Positions 6,531-13,536 of a stretch of DNA of 17,897 bases are shown piece after piece; position 1 is the first letter of the stretch, and each line of letters opens with the position of its first letter. A program made the position numbers and the translations under genes. The stretch is from JBDUDK01 sp040002995 (lineage in GTDB: Bacteria; Actinomycetota; Acidimicrobiia; Acidimicrobiales; Ilumatobacteraceae). The notes below the pieces were generated by a model. The model searched no databases, was not told the DNA's origin, and was given only the letters and a program-made list of their open reading frames with translations. The stretch is from assembly GCA_040002995.1 (NCBI GenBank), contig JBDUDK010000114.1, forward strand, positions 1-17,897, given 5' to 3'.

Positions 6531-7475
6531 GTGCACCAAGCGATGACGCGGCGGGGGTGGTTTCTCTTCGTCGCAATGGGCGTGCTCTGGGGCGGGCCCT
6601 ATCTCTTGATCAAGGTGGCCGTGAAGCAGATGTCGCCACCGGTGGTCGTGTTCGGCCGCACCTCGGTGGCGGCTGTCGTTTTTGTCGCCCTCGCCTGGCG
6701 GGCCGATGACATACGGCCCGCGTTACGGCGATGGAGGTTGGTGCTCGCGTTTGCCGCCATCGAGATCGCAGGCCCGTGGCTCCTGCTGACTAACGCGGAG
6801 AAACGGCTGCCGTCCGGACTCACCGGCCTGCTGGTGTCATGTGTGCCGCTCGCCGCCGCCGTCGCGGCGTACGCGCTCGGTGACCACACCGCGCTGCGTC
6901 CGCTACGGCTCGTGGGCATCGCCCTGGGATTGGGAGGCGTCGCGCTCTTGGTCGGCAGTGACCTCCGCGGACGCGGAGGAATCCCGTGGGGGAGTGTCTT
7001 TCAAATGATCTTGGTCTGTGTGTGTTACGCGACCGGACCCTTCCTCGCGGCGCGCCGGCTCAGCGACGTTCCCCCACTCGGTGTGCTCGCCGTATCCCTC
7101 GCCACTGTGGCGATTGTGTATGCACCGTTCGCGTGGTTCAACCGTCCGAGCGCCGTTCCACCGGCGCGGGCGCTGTGGGCGGTGCTTGCATTGTCGATCG
7201 TGTGTACGGGCATTGCGTTCCTCATCTTCTTCGCCCTCATCGCAGAGGTCGGTCCAATGCGAGCGATGCTGTTCACGTTCATGAACCCCGCCGTCGCCGT
7301 GATTCTCGGCGCCGTGTTCCTCCACGAGGACATCACGCTCGCGACCGTTGGTGGTTTCGTTCTGGTGCTCACCGGTTGCTGGTTCGCGACCCGTCCCACG
7401 TCGACTATCGCTGTTTTACGGGAGCAGCGCGGCGATCATCGCGTCGGCGATGAAGCGGCCATATCGTTCGATTGA
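6531..7475 (+). CDS. EamA-family (DMT superfamily) transporter
   Basis: A 314-residue membrane protein with about ten hydrophobic helices in two EamA repeats. The first repeat opens with WFLFVAMGVLWGGPYLLIK and includes PSGLTGLLVSCVPL. The second opens near GSVFQMILVCVCYATGP and ends in PAVAVILGAVFLHEDIT and VLTGCWFATRP. Family members export amino acids, drugs or metabolites; the substrate here is unknown. The frame is open further upstream, in an alternate frame of the GNAT gene, but that part does not encode helices. The start is therefore set at GTG 6531, with ATG 6543 possible. The last 20 residues are hydrophilic, and this tail overlaps the 3' end of the convergent tetR gene by 60 nt, so readthrough of one may affect the other. 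Confidence 0.87.
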   Translation: MHQAMTRRGWFLFVAMGVLWGGPYLLIKVAVKQMSPPVVVFGRTSVAAVVFVALAWRADDIRPALRRWRLVLAFAAIEIAGPWLLLTNAEKRLPSGLTGLLVSCVPLAAAVAAYALGDHTALRPLRLVGIALGLGGVALLVGSDLRGRGGIPWGSVFQMILVCVCYATGPFLAARRLSDVPPLGVLAVSLATVAIVYAPFAWFNRPSAVPPARALWAVLALSIVCTGIAFLIFFALIAEVGPMRAMLFTFMNPAVAVILGAVFLHEDITLATVGGFVLVLTGCWFATRPTSTIAVLREQRGDHRVGDEAAISFD

Positions 7476-8066
7476 CCATCGGCGACGAAGCACGAGTAGC
7501 TCATAAAGCTCGGGCGAGCTGTACGTCCACAGGATGTCGGTGGCGGCCTTGAGGGTGATGTCCTTCCGGAGAAAGCCGGCCTCGTGGAGATGACGGGCGT
7601 TGGTGGACATCCGCCCGAGGCGATCGGCCTCCATCTCGTCGTGTAGCTCCGCCATCTCCGGATCGGCCTCCGCGGCCGCCCGCACCACGAGGAGAATCGG
7701 CGACACTCGCGGCGCCACCTCAGTTGTCAGGGTGCCCCAGTTCGCGATGATCTTGCGGGGGTCCGTTTCGCGCGCACGCATCTCATCAGAGCGCTCGGGT
7801 GCGGGACGCGGCCCCTCTCCGGCCAGTCCGCGGTCGCGGATCGCCCGCACGAGTCCGGTCTTGCCCCCGAATGACTTGTAAATCGTCTCGACAGAGACGT
7901 CGGCGGCGGTCGCGATCGCCGCGATGGTCGTCGTTGCGTAGCCGTCGTCGAGGAAGAGTTGTTGCGCAGTATTGAGGATGGTGGCGCGGCTGCGTTCGGC
8001 CTGACGCCGCCGGCCGGCCGAGTCGTATTGGCGTTTGGTCTTGACGAGACGACGAGATCGTTCCAT
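7416..8066 (-). CDS. TetR/AcrR-family transcriptional regulator
   Basis: A 216-residue repressor. The N-terminal DNA-binding domain spans about residues 22-75, with the helix-turn-helix at 46-65 (TTTIAAIATAADVSVETIYK) and the following SFGGKTGLVRAI typical of TetR proteins. The C-terminal ligand and dimerisation domain has no recognisable specificity. A basic N-terminal extension (MERSRRLVKTKRQ) precedes the domain. The ATG at 8066 is 6 bp from a 35-bp imperfect inverted repeat with the core GTTACAG-5-CTGTAAC. This lies between tetR and the divergent SnoaL-like/SDR operon, so the protein most likely represses itself and that operon. The inducer is unknown, possibly the substrate of the SDR enzyme. 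Confidence 0.9.
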   Translation of the reverse strand: MERSRRLVKTKRQYDSAGRRRQAERSRATILNTAQQLFLDDGYATTTIAAIATAADVSVETIYKSFGGKTGLVRAIRDRGLAGEGPRPAPERSDEMRARETDPRKIIANWGTLTTEVAPRVSPILLVVRAAAEADPEMAELHDEMEADRLGRMSTNARHLHEAGFLRKDITLKAATDILWTYSSPELYELLVLRRRWSIERYGRFIADAMIAALLP

Positions 8067-8071
8067 AGTGA

Positions 8072-8106
8072 GAGAATCCGTTACAGAGCTACTGTAACAG
8101 AATCTC
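8072..8106. promoter_or_regulatory. TetR-type operator: long inverted repeat
   Basis: GTTACAG (8080-8086), spacer AGCTA (8087-8091) and CTGTAAC (8092-8098) form a perfect core. The symmetry extends outward to GAGAATCC at 8072-8079 and AGAATCTC at 8099-8106. That gives 15-bp arms with 13 matches around a 5-bp centre. It lies between divergent tetR and the SnoaL-like gene, overlapping the region where both promoters must sit. Confidence 0.7.
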
Positions 8107-8118
8107 GCGAGGACGGGT

Positions 8119-8526
8119 GTGGCTATGGAACCGATGCTCGAGCGACTCTCGCGGGCTACGAATGACCACGATCTCGAGGCGCTGGCCGACTGCTTCGCGC
8201 CCGACTACCGCAACGAAACACCGGCCCATCCGGCGCGAGGGTTTGCTGGGCGATCACAGGTCCGCAAGAACTGGGAGCAGATCTTCGCGAGCGTTCCCGA
8301 CATCACCGCGCGGGTGCTGCGCTGCGCGGTCGACGGCGACACGGTGTGGTCTGAGTGGGAGATGCGCGGCACGCGGCGCGACGGCGTGGGGCATCTCATG
8401 CGTGGTGTCGTGATCTTCGGGGTAGACGGCGGCCGGGCCCGCTGGGCGCGGTTTTACCTCGAGCCTGTCGAAGCCGGTGGGGGCGATGTGAATGATGCGG
8501 TGCGAAGAGCGGTCGTACCCGAATGA
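8119..8526 (+). CDS. SnoaL/NTF2-like protein
   Basis: A 135-residue single-domain protein with the cone-shaped NTF2-like fold. Recognisable parts are the helix with NDHDLEALADCFAPDY, then ETPAHPARGFAGRSQVRKNW, the strand VDGDTVWSEWEMRGTRRDG and the final strand ARWARFYLEPVE. Members act as small isomerases, hydrolases, cyclases or binding proteins; no specific activity can be assigned. Start choices are GTG 8119 and ATG 8125, both served by AGGA at 8110-8113; ATG has the better spacing. The stop overlaps the ATG of the SDR gene (ATGA, 8523-8526), so the two are translationally coupled. They are probably co-repressed by the divergent TetR protein, whose operator ends 12 bp upstream. Confidence 0.85.
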   Translation: MAMEPMLERLSRATNDHDLEALADCFAPDYRNETPAHPARGFAGRSQVRKNWEQIFASVPDITARVLRCAVDGDTVWSEWEMRGTRRDGVGHLMRGVVIFGVDGGRARWARFYLEPVEAGGGDVNDAVRRAVVPE

Positions 8527-9383
8527 TCCTCATCGCCGGTGGTACGGGAACACTGGGCACGCGGATCGTTGGTCGCCTCGCTGTTCACGATCGGGTCCGC
8601 GTCCTCACCCGTGATCTTCGCCGCGCCGCCCTCACCGTTGGTGGCAACGTTGAAGTCGTCGAGGGCGACGTTCGCGACGCGGCCACCCTTGTGGACGCGG
8701 TATCGGGTGTCGACACTGTGATCGCCGCCGTCCACGGCTTTGCGGGTCCTGGAGGGGTGACGCCGAAGTCGGTGGACCGCGACGGCAATGCCAACCTCAT
8801 CACCGCGGCCTCGAGAGCCGGTGCCACGTTTGTGTTGGTTTCGATCGTAGGAGCGGCTCCGGACAGTCCAATGGAGTTGTTCCGGGAGAAGTTCGCGGCC
8901 GAGCAATGCTTGCGCCAGAGCGAGCTAACGTGGACGATCGTCCGAGCCACGGCGTACATGGAGACGTGGGCGACGATCATGAGTACCAAGCCCAAGACGC
9001 TCGTCTTCGGACGCGGTGAGAACCCCATCAACTTCGTTTCCGCCACCGACGTTGCCGCCCTCATCGAGCACGTCGTGCTCGCCCCCCCCGTACGCGGAGA
9101 CGTCATCGAACTCGGCGGTCCGGACAATCTGACGTTCAACGAGTTCGCCGCGACCTTTCAACAGGTGCGCGGCCGCCTCGGGACGATCAGGCACATTCCT
9201 CGTCCGATGCTCCGTCTTATGGCGAATGTGACGAGGAAGCTGAATCCACCATTCGCGCGTAAAGCCCGCGCCGCCATCCTCATGGACACGATCCCCATGA
9301 CGTTTGACGCGAGCGCCGCTCGTCGACGATTCCCCGATGTCCCGATCACCGACCTCACCACTGTCTTGAAGCATTTAGCTTGA
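8523..9383 (+). CDS. NAD(P)-binding atypical SDR (NmrA-like) protein
   Basis: A 286-residue Rossmann-fold protein. The dinucleotide-binding loop is GGTGTLG at residues 6-12, preceded by strand ILIA. Next come LTRDLRRA, VEGDVRDAATL and the strand FVLVSIVGA, then IVRATAYMETW and a C-terminal substrate region. It resembles the atypical SDRs of the NmrA/NAD-dependent epimerase group that act as oxidoreductases or redox sensors. The usual catalytic Tyr-x3-Lys is not evident; the strand is followed by PMELFREKFAAEQ, where a Tyr is replaced by Phe. The gene overlaps the SnoaL-like stop by ATGA and is under the same probable TetR control. A C8 run at 9082-9089 is in frame. The stop codon lies inside a 14-bp tandem duplication. 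Confidence 0.85.
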   Translation: MILIAGGTGTLGTRIVGRLAVHDRVRVLTRDLRRAALTVGGNVEVVEGDVRDAATLVDAVSGVDTVIAAVHGFAGPGGVTPKSVDRDGNANLITAASRAGATFVLVSIVGAAPDSPMELFREKFAAEQCLRQSELTWTIVRATAYMETWATIMSTKPKTLVFGRGENPINFVSATDVAALIEHVVLAPPVRGDVIELGGPDNLTFNEFAATFQQVRGRLGTIRHIPRPMLRLMANVTRKLNPPFARKARAAILMDTIPMTFDASAARRRFPDVPITDLTTVLKHLA

Positions 9384-9392
9384 AGCATTTGG
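9365..9392. repeat. 14-bp tandem duplication at the end of the SDR gene
   Basis: CTTGAAGCATTTAG (9365-9378) is followed directly by CTTGAAGCATTTGG (9379-9392), 13 of 14 bases identical. The SDR stop codon TGA (9381-9383) falls in the second copy. A 14-bp duplication shifts the frame, so it may have created this stop and shortened the original C-terminus. Confidence 0.75.
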
Positions 9393-9543
9393 TGCGAAGA
9401 AAGCCATCGTGTACACCTCGGCGATCCTGATCAGCGCGACGGGCGCGCTGTACGGGAGCATCGAGCAACTGCTCTTCGACGGGATGACCAGCGATCGATG
9501 TCAGCCATTGCGATGTGATCAGGTGATTGTGGGCTGCCTTGAC
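9393..9543. other. Intergenic stretch with a short coding-like remnant
   Basis: This gap between the convergent SDR and MMPL genes has no complete gene. On the plus strand a frame from about 9394 reads AKKAIVYTSAILISATGALY then GSIEQLLFDGMT, which looks like a hydrophobic protein segment. It has no start and loses its character before a stop near 9570. It may be the remnant of a deleted membrane-protein gene. No strong terminator hairpin is seen for either convergent gene. Confidence 0.25.
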
Positions 9544-11715
9544 TCAGGCGTTGGCCTGCTCCGCTTCTAGCAGCGAGACAAGTTCGGCCTCGACGGCAGC
9601 TTCGCTGTCGATGTGAATCTCGGGCAGGAGTCGCGCGAGCCAGCGCGGCAACCACCAGTTGGCGTTCCCGAGCAGTTCCATGGTGGCCGGGACGAGCACC
9701 ATGCGGACGATGGTGGCGTCGACGAGGACGGCGGCGGTCAGTCCAAGACCGATCTGCTTGACGAAGGTGTTCGGATCGAAGATGAACACACCGAAAACGA
9801 ACACCATGATTGCCGCGGCAGCCGTGATGACGCGCGCCGTGGCAGCCAAGCCGTCGGCCACCGCCAAACCGTTGTCACCACTGCGTAGGTATTCCTCGCG
9901 GATCCGGCTGAGAAGAAACACTTCGTAGTCCATGGAGAGGCCGAACAAGATGGCGAACGTAATCATCGGTACGAACGCCGGCACGGGAGTCTCTGGGATG
10001 TTGAGCAAGTTGCCGAGCCAGCTGCCGCTCACAGCGTAGGACATGATGCCGTAGGCGGCGGCGATCGACAGAAGGTTCATGATGCCGGCCTTCAGCGCGA
10101 CCAAGGGCGATCGGAACACCATCGTGAGCAGCAGGAAGGAGAGCAGGACCACCGCTCCAATGAAGAACGGGAGCCGGTGACCGATGTAGTTGCTCTGGTC
10201 GATGGCTATCGCGGTGAAGCCACCGACCAGGACCTTGGTGCTGGTGCCGGAGAGAGTCGCCGGAAGCACTGTCTTGCGCAGTCGGCTGACAAGTTGCGAT
10301 GTCGCCTCGTCCTGCGGCTTGTTCTTCGGGAAGGCGTAGATGATTGCCGTGTCGCCCGCGGGGTTCATGACCGGCGGGGCCACGAACTCGACGCCGTCGG
10401 AGGCTTTAACGGCAGCACTGATCTTTGTGAGCGTTGCGTTGGCGTCGGTGCCTCCCTTGAGGTCGGCCACGAGAACGAGCGGCCCGTTGAATCCGGGGCC
10501 AAAGCCCTGTGTCAAGAGGTCGTACGCCTTGCGCGACGTCTCGGATTTCGCGCTGTTGCCGTCGTCGGGGAAGCCCAGGCGGAGCGAGAACAAGGGCGCC
10601 GTGATCAGGAGCAACACCGCGGCGCTGCCGATGAACGCGAGCCACGGACGGTGCTGAACGACGCGGCTCCAGCGGTACCAGAAGGCGCGTTCTCCTTGAT
10701 GTGATGGCCGGCCGGTGAACGGCATCCGCCACTTGTCGATGTGCGTCCCGACGAAACCTAGGACGGCGGGCAGCAACGTAAGTGACGCGCTAAGCATCAC
10801 AACGACGGCGAGTACCGACGACGCGGCCACGCCGTGCAGGTATCCCAGGCCCATCGTCAACATGCCCAACAGCGAGATCACGACGGTGCTGCCGGCGAAG
10901 AGCACGGCCCGGCCTGCGGTCGCCATCGCGGTGACCGTTGCCTCGCGTGGCGACATGCCTCGACCGAGCGACTGGCGGTAGCGCGTGATGATGAATAGCG
11001 CATAGTCAATGCCGACTCCGAGCCCGATCATCGTGGCGACGGTCGCGGCCCAGTCGGGTGTCTCGAACACGCGGGATGCGATGCCGCCGAGCATGGCGCC
11101 GATGCCGAGGCCGAACAGAGCCGTGAGGATCGGCAGCCCCATGGCCAACGCCGAACCGAATGCGAACAGCAAAATGACGGCGGCGAAGATCAAGCCGATG
11201 GCCTCGGAGCCGATTTTTTGCTGGGCTACGAGTGTCGTGACCTCGACTTCGAGTCCCTGCGTTTGGCCGGGGTGAATGGCGTCGAGGAAGTGCTTCGCGA
11301 ATTTGGAGTCGTCGTTGAAGAGGTCACTGAAGGTCGCGTCGAAGTTCACCTGGGCGTAGGCGATGTGCCCATCTTTGGCAATCTGCGAAGCGCCCTCGGG
11401 GGAAAAGGGACTGTCGACTCCGCTGACGTGAGGCTGCTTCGATGCCGTGTCCATGACGGCCTGCACGGCCGTCTTCGTGGCCGGGTCTTGAACATTCCCG
11501 GCGAAGACGAGCTTGATCGAATCGCCCTTCCGCGCGGGGAAGCGCTCGCCGAGCAAGTCATACGCCTTGGTCGCCTCCGCACCGGGCGTGCGGTACTCGG
11601 CACGGTGTTTGGCCGGGAGGGCCTGGCCAAGGGCGATGACAACGACGAGGCCGACCACCCATCCAAGAAGGACGAGTTTGCGCCGGCGGTAACAGAAGTC
11701 AGCGAGTCGAATCAC
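9544..11715 (-). CDS. MMPL-family (RND superfamily) transporter
   Basis: A membrane exporter of about 723 residues with the RND arrangement. A helix near the N-terminus (LVLLGWVVGLVVVIALG) is followed by an extracytoplasmic domain and a block of helices. A second extracytoplasmic domain (around SLRLGFPDDGNSAKSE) and a second helix block follow. The proton-relay Asp-Tyr pairs of MMPL proteins are present: IDYALFI in the first block and MDYEVFLLSR in the second. Family members export lipids, siderophores or drugs using proton motive force. TTG 11730 is possible, but GTG 11715 is preferred because GGAGG (11725-11721 on the minus strand) stands 5 nt before it. The usual long C-terminal cytoplasmic tail of mycobacterial MmpL proteins is absent. 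Substrate unknown; no lipid-biosynthesis genes are adjacent. Confidence 0.9.
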   Translation of the reverse strand: MIRLADFCYRRRKLVLLGWVVGLVVVIALGQALPAKHRAEYRTPGAEATKAYDLLGERFPARKGDSIKLVFAGNVQDPATKTAVQAVMDTASKQPHVSGVDSPFSPEGASQIAKDGHIAYAQVNFDATFSDLFNDDSKFAKHFLDAIHPGQTQGLEVEVTTLVAQQKIGSEAIGLIFAAVILLFAFGSALAMGLPILTALFGLGIGAMLGGIASRVFETPDWAATVATMIGLGVGIDYALFIITRYRQSLGRGMSPREATVTAMATAGRAVLFAGSTVVISLLGMLTMGLGYLHGVAASSVLAVVVMLSASLTLLPAVLGFVGTHIDKWRMPFTGRPSHQGERAFWYRWSRVVQHRPWLAFIGSAAVLLLITAPLFSLRLGFPDDGNSAKSETSRKAYDLLTQGFGPGFNGPLVLVADLKGGTDANATLTKISAAVKASDGVEFVAPPVMNPAGDTAIIYAFPKNKPQDEATSQLVSRLRKTVLPATLSGTSTKVLVGGFTAIAIDQSNYIGHRLPFFIGAVVLLSFLLLTMVFRSPLVALKAGIMNLLSIAAAYGIMSYAVSGSWLGNLLNIPETPVPAFVPMITFAILFGLSMDYEVFLLSRIREEYLRSGDNGLAVADGLAATARVITAAAAIMVFVFGVFIFDPNTFVKQIGLGLTAAVLVDATIVRMVLVPATMELLGNANWWLPRWLARLLPEIHIDSEAAVEAELVSLLEAEQANA

Positions 11716-11718
11716 GAA

Positions 11719-11725
11719 GTCCTCC
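11719..11725 (-). promoter_or_regulatory. Shine-Dalgarno sequence fixing the MMPL start
   Basis: The minus strand reads GGAGGAC at 11725-11719, ending 3 nt before GTG 11715, with the GGAGG core 5 nt away. It lies downstream of the alternative TTG at 11730, and therefore argues for the GTG. Confidence 0.6.
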
Positions 11726-11813
11726 GTCAACTTTGGTGCTCAAACGTTTAGCCGATGGAATGGGCCGTGCGAATGTGACTTCTGCCGCAGGAAAAACTCA
11801 TCGCGTTCACTTG

Positions 11814-11838
11814 GTTTGGGTGTGGAGCCCGCGGGGCA
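11814..11838 (+). promoter_or_regulatory. Weak sigma-B/sigma-F-like promoter upstream of the CsbD gene
   Basis: GTTTGG at 11814-11819 and GGGGCA at 11833-11838 are separated by 13 nt, loosely resembling the general-stress pattern GTTT-N13-GGGTAT. CsbD was first described as a sigma-B-controlled protein in Bacillus. The -10 match is poor, so this is tentative. Confidence 0.2.
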
Positions 11839-11850
11839 GGTTCTGAGTAC

Positions 11851-11865
11851 AGAGGCATTGCCTCT
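11851..11865. other. Small hairpin in the CsbD leader
   Basis: AGAGGC (11851-11856), loop ATT and GCCTCT (11860-11865) form a perfect 6-bp stem followed by TTT on the plus strand. It sits 31 nt before the csbD start. It could be an attenuator-like or RNA-stabilising element, or a weak terminator for upstream transcription. Confidence 0.35.
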
Positions 11866-11896
11866 TTTCCACCCCCAACGAAGCGAGGTTCTGGAC

Positions 11897-12070
11897 GTGA
11901 GCGCAACCGACAAGGCAAAGAACGCTGCCCAAGAAGTAAAGGGCAAGGTCAAGGAAGCGGCTGGCAAGGTCACCGATGACGAGCGGCTCGAGCATGAAGG
12001 CAGGGCCGACCAGGCGAAGTCCGACCTCAAGCAGGCCGGTGAGAAGGTAAAGGACGCACTGAACGATTGA
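11897..12070 (+). CDS. CsbD-family stress-response protein
   Basis: A 57-residue, highly charged, Lys/Ala/Glu-rich protein without Cys or Trp. It carries the CsbD pattern AQEVKGKVKEAAGKVTDDE followed by a second GRADQAKSDLKQAGEKVKDAL helix. CsbD proteins are abundant in stressed or stationary cells, but their biochemical role is not known. The frame is open to 11816, but the family begins at the GTG of 11897. That start is preceded by GAGG about 8 nt upstream, and the extra upstream residues have no resemblance to the family. It is monocistronic: a strong hairpin terminator follows 10 nt after the stop. It is divergent from the MMPL gene. Confidence 0.88.
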   Translation: MSATDKAKNAAQEVKGKVKEAAGKVTDDERLEHEGRADQAKSDLKQAGEKVKDALND

Positions 12071-12080
12071 CAACTGATGT

Positions 12081-12117
12081 GGCGACGGGGCTGAGGTAAA
12101 CCCTCAGCCCCGTCGCC
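12081..12117 (+). terminator. Strong hairpin terminator after the CsbD gene
   Basis: GGCGACGGGGCTGAGG (12081-12096) and CCTCAGCCCCGTCGCC (12102-12117) form a perfect 16-bp GC-rich stem with the 5-nt loop TAAAC. No U-tract follows, as is common for GC-rich actinobacterial hairpins. It lies 10 nt after the csbD stop. Confidence 0.85.
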
Positions 12118-12221
12118 GCGCGTACGCCCAGCGGCGACCGAGTGAAAAATGGGTCGGGAGAAGTTCGGGACTGTGCGCGATGAGTTCGGCCGCCGGGCTT
12201 CGTCCTACTTCTGTGCCCACT

Positions 12222-12249
12222 GTGACCCTCGAAAGCACCGACCTAGACT
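12222..12249 (+). promoter_or_regulatory. Putative promoter of the SigG-type sigma factor
   Basis: GTGACC at 12222-12227 and TAGACT at 12244-12249 are separated by 16 nt, and the ATG follows 8 nt after the -10. The transcript would be leaderless or nearly so. The element may be read by a housekeeping sigma factor or by the sigma factor itself. Confidence 0.35.
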
Positions 12250-12257
12250 CCACGGCA

Positions 12258-13229
12258 ATGACGACCCCCACCGTGGCGCCTCAAACTCGGCCCGAGGACT
12301 TGGAGCCCTACCGCCGCGAGCTCACCGGCTACTGCTATCGGATGCTCGGTTCGGCCTTCGAGGCTGAAGACGCGGTTCAGGACACCATGGTGAGGGCGTG
12401 GAAGGCCATCGATGCTTTCGAGGGCCGCTCGACCGTTCGGTCATGGCTCTACCGCATCGCCACCAACGTCTGCTTGGACATGTTGAGGGGCCGGCAGCGA
12501 CGGGCTCGGCCGATGGACCTCGGTCCCGCGCAGACGGCGGACACGTTTCACGGTGCGACACTCCCCGAACACGCATGGGTGCAGCCAATACCCGACGATC
12601 GCGTGCTCGCGGGTTCTGCTGACCCGGCCGAGACGGCAGTCGCGAAGGAGTCGATCCGCCTTGCGTTCGTCGCGGCGCTTCAGGTTCTGCCGGCGCGGCA
12701 GCGTGCGGTGCTGATCTTGCGTGAAGTACTGCGCTGGCATGCCACAGAGGTGGCCGAACTCCTCGATACCAGCGTGGCGTCCGTCAACAGCGCGCTCCAG
12801 CGTGCTCGGGCCACGCTCGCCAGCCAAGATCTCGGCGCGGCGCCGGCGCCGCCGGTCGACGCCGAGCAACAGGCTCTCGTGGCCCGCTACGTCGACGCCT
12901 TCGAGCGCTACGACATCGCCGCATTGACGGCTCTTCTCCGAGACGACGCGATCATGTCGATGCCGCCCTACGACTTCTGGCTGCGTGGCGCCAGCGAGAT
13001 GAGCAAGTGGTTCCTCGGTCCGGGAAGCGGCTGCCGCGGTTCGCGCCTGGTAACGGTGTCGGCCAACGGGTGTCCGGCGTTCGCGTCGTATCGCGTCGAC
13101 CCGGAGGGCGGCCATACCGCCTTCGCCATCCAGGTGCTCGAGATTTCAGGTGACCGGATCGTCGGGCATCACAACTTCGTCGACACCGAGCTCTTCGCGG
13201 CCTTCGACCTGCCCATCCATCTGCCGTAG
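12258..13229 (+). CDS. ECF sigma factor, SigG type, with C-terminal SnoaL-like domain
   Basis: A 323-residue sigma-70-family regulator. Region 2 spans about residues 16-82 (YRRELTGYCYRMLGSAFEAE, then DAVQDTMVRAWKA and RSWLYRIATNVCLDMLRGRQ). A linker with the characteristic LPEHAWVQPIPDD follows. Region 4 spans about 133-188 (LPARQRAVLILREVLRWHAT, then SVNSALQRARATL). Residues about 205-318 form a SnoaL/NTF2-like domain (YVDAFERYDIAALTALLRDD, then GHHNFVDTELFAAF). This layout matches the SigG/TIGR02960 group, in which the fused C-terminal domain is thought to replace a separate anti-sigma factor. ATG 12258 is chosen because TAGACT precedes it by 8 nt; the frame is open to 12180 but those residues do not fit the family. 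A STAS gene overlaps its 3' end on the other strand. Confidence 0.9.
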   Translation: MTTPTVAPQTRPEDLEPYRRELTGYCYRMLGSAFEAEDAVQDTMVRAWKAIDAFEGRSTVRSWLYRIATNVCLDMLRGRQRRARPMDLGPAQTADTFHGATLPEHAWVQPIPDDRVLAGSADPAETAVAKESIRLAFVAALQVLPARQRAVLILREVLRWHATEVAELLDTSVASVNSALQRARATLASQDLGAAPAPPVDAEQQALVARYVDAFERYDIAALTALLRDDAIMSMPPYDFWLRGASEMSKWFLGPGSGCRGSRLVTVSANGCPAFASYRVDPEGGHTAFAIQVLEISGDRIVGHHNFVDTELFAAFDLPIHLP

Positions 13230-13463
13230 CCCGCCCTCGTTGACTAGATCTCTGAGGCCGACGAGGTCGAGCAGTTCCAACAAGCCCGCGCCCGCTTCGC
13301 GCAGCCGGATCGAATAGCCCATGCGACGAGCCGCGAGCAGCAACCGCGCCAGCTCATCAACCACGGTGAGATCGACATGGCCCGATCGGGCTAGTGGCCA
13401 GCTGGCCAGCTCGGCGTCACCGCGACAAAGGGCCACGATCGCCGCCGGGTCTCGTCGCTGCAC
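13146..13463 (-). CDS. STAS-domain protein (anti-sigma-antagonist/MlaB-like)
   Basis: A 105-residue protein. Residues about 24-75 fit the core of a STAS domain: ARSGHVDLTVVDELARLLLA, then ARRMGYSIRLREAGAGLLEL and LDLVGLRDL. This is the pattern of a helix, a strand and the leucine-rich last helix common to small actinobacterial STAS proteins. The N-terminus is shorter than usual, and the phosphorylatable Ser region is not obvious. The last 28 codons overlap the sigma gene on the other strand by 84 nt; that acidic tail (EELGVDEVVMPDDP) is of a type I have seen in relatives, though I cannot verify it here. The GTG start at 13463 is the first available and has only AGG close by. Pairing with the convergent sigma factor suggests a regulatory link (inference). 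Confidence 0.6.
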   Translation of the reverse strand: MQRRDPAAIVALCRGDAELASWPLARSGHVDLTVVDELARLLLAARRMGYSIRLREAGAGLLELLDLVGLRDLVNEGGLRQMDGQVEGREELGVDEVVMPDDPVT

Positions 13464-13524
13464 AGACCTATGACGACGGGGGACCAGCAGACTTATCGGT
13501 CGCTTTACTCGTTGCGCGCGTTGT

Positions 13525-13530
13525 TATCGT
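13525..13530 (+). promoter_or_regulatory. -10 hexamer for a leaderless cyclase-like transcript
   Basis: TATCGT ends exactly 6 nt before the ATG at 13537, and no Shine-Dalgarno sequence is visible. A weak CTTTAC at 13503-13508 could serve as -35 with a 16-nt spacer. The 73-bp region upstream also serves the divergent STAS gene. Confidence 0.4.
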
Positions 13531-13536
13531 CAAAGC

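Noticed and set aside
11728..11733. TTGACG on the minus strand before the MMPL gene as a -35 box
   Set aside because: It lies only 13 nt before the GTG start and overlaps the Shine-Dalgarno region, too close to drive that gene.
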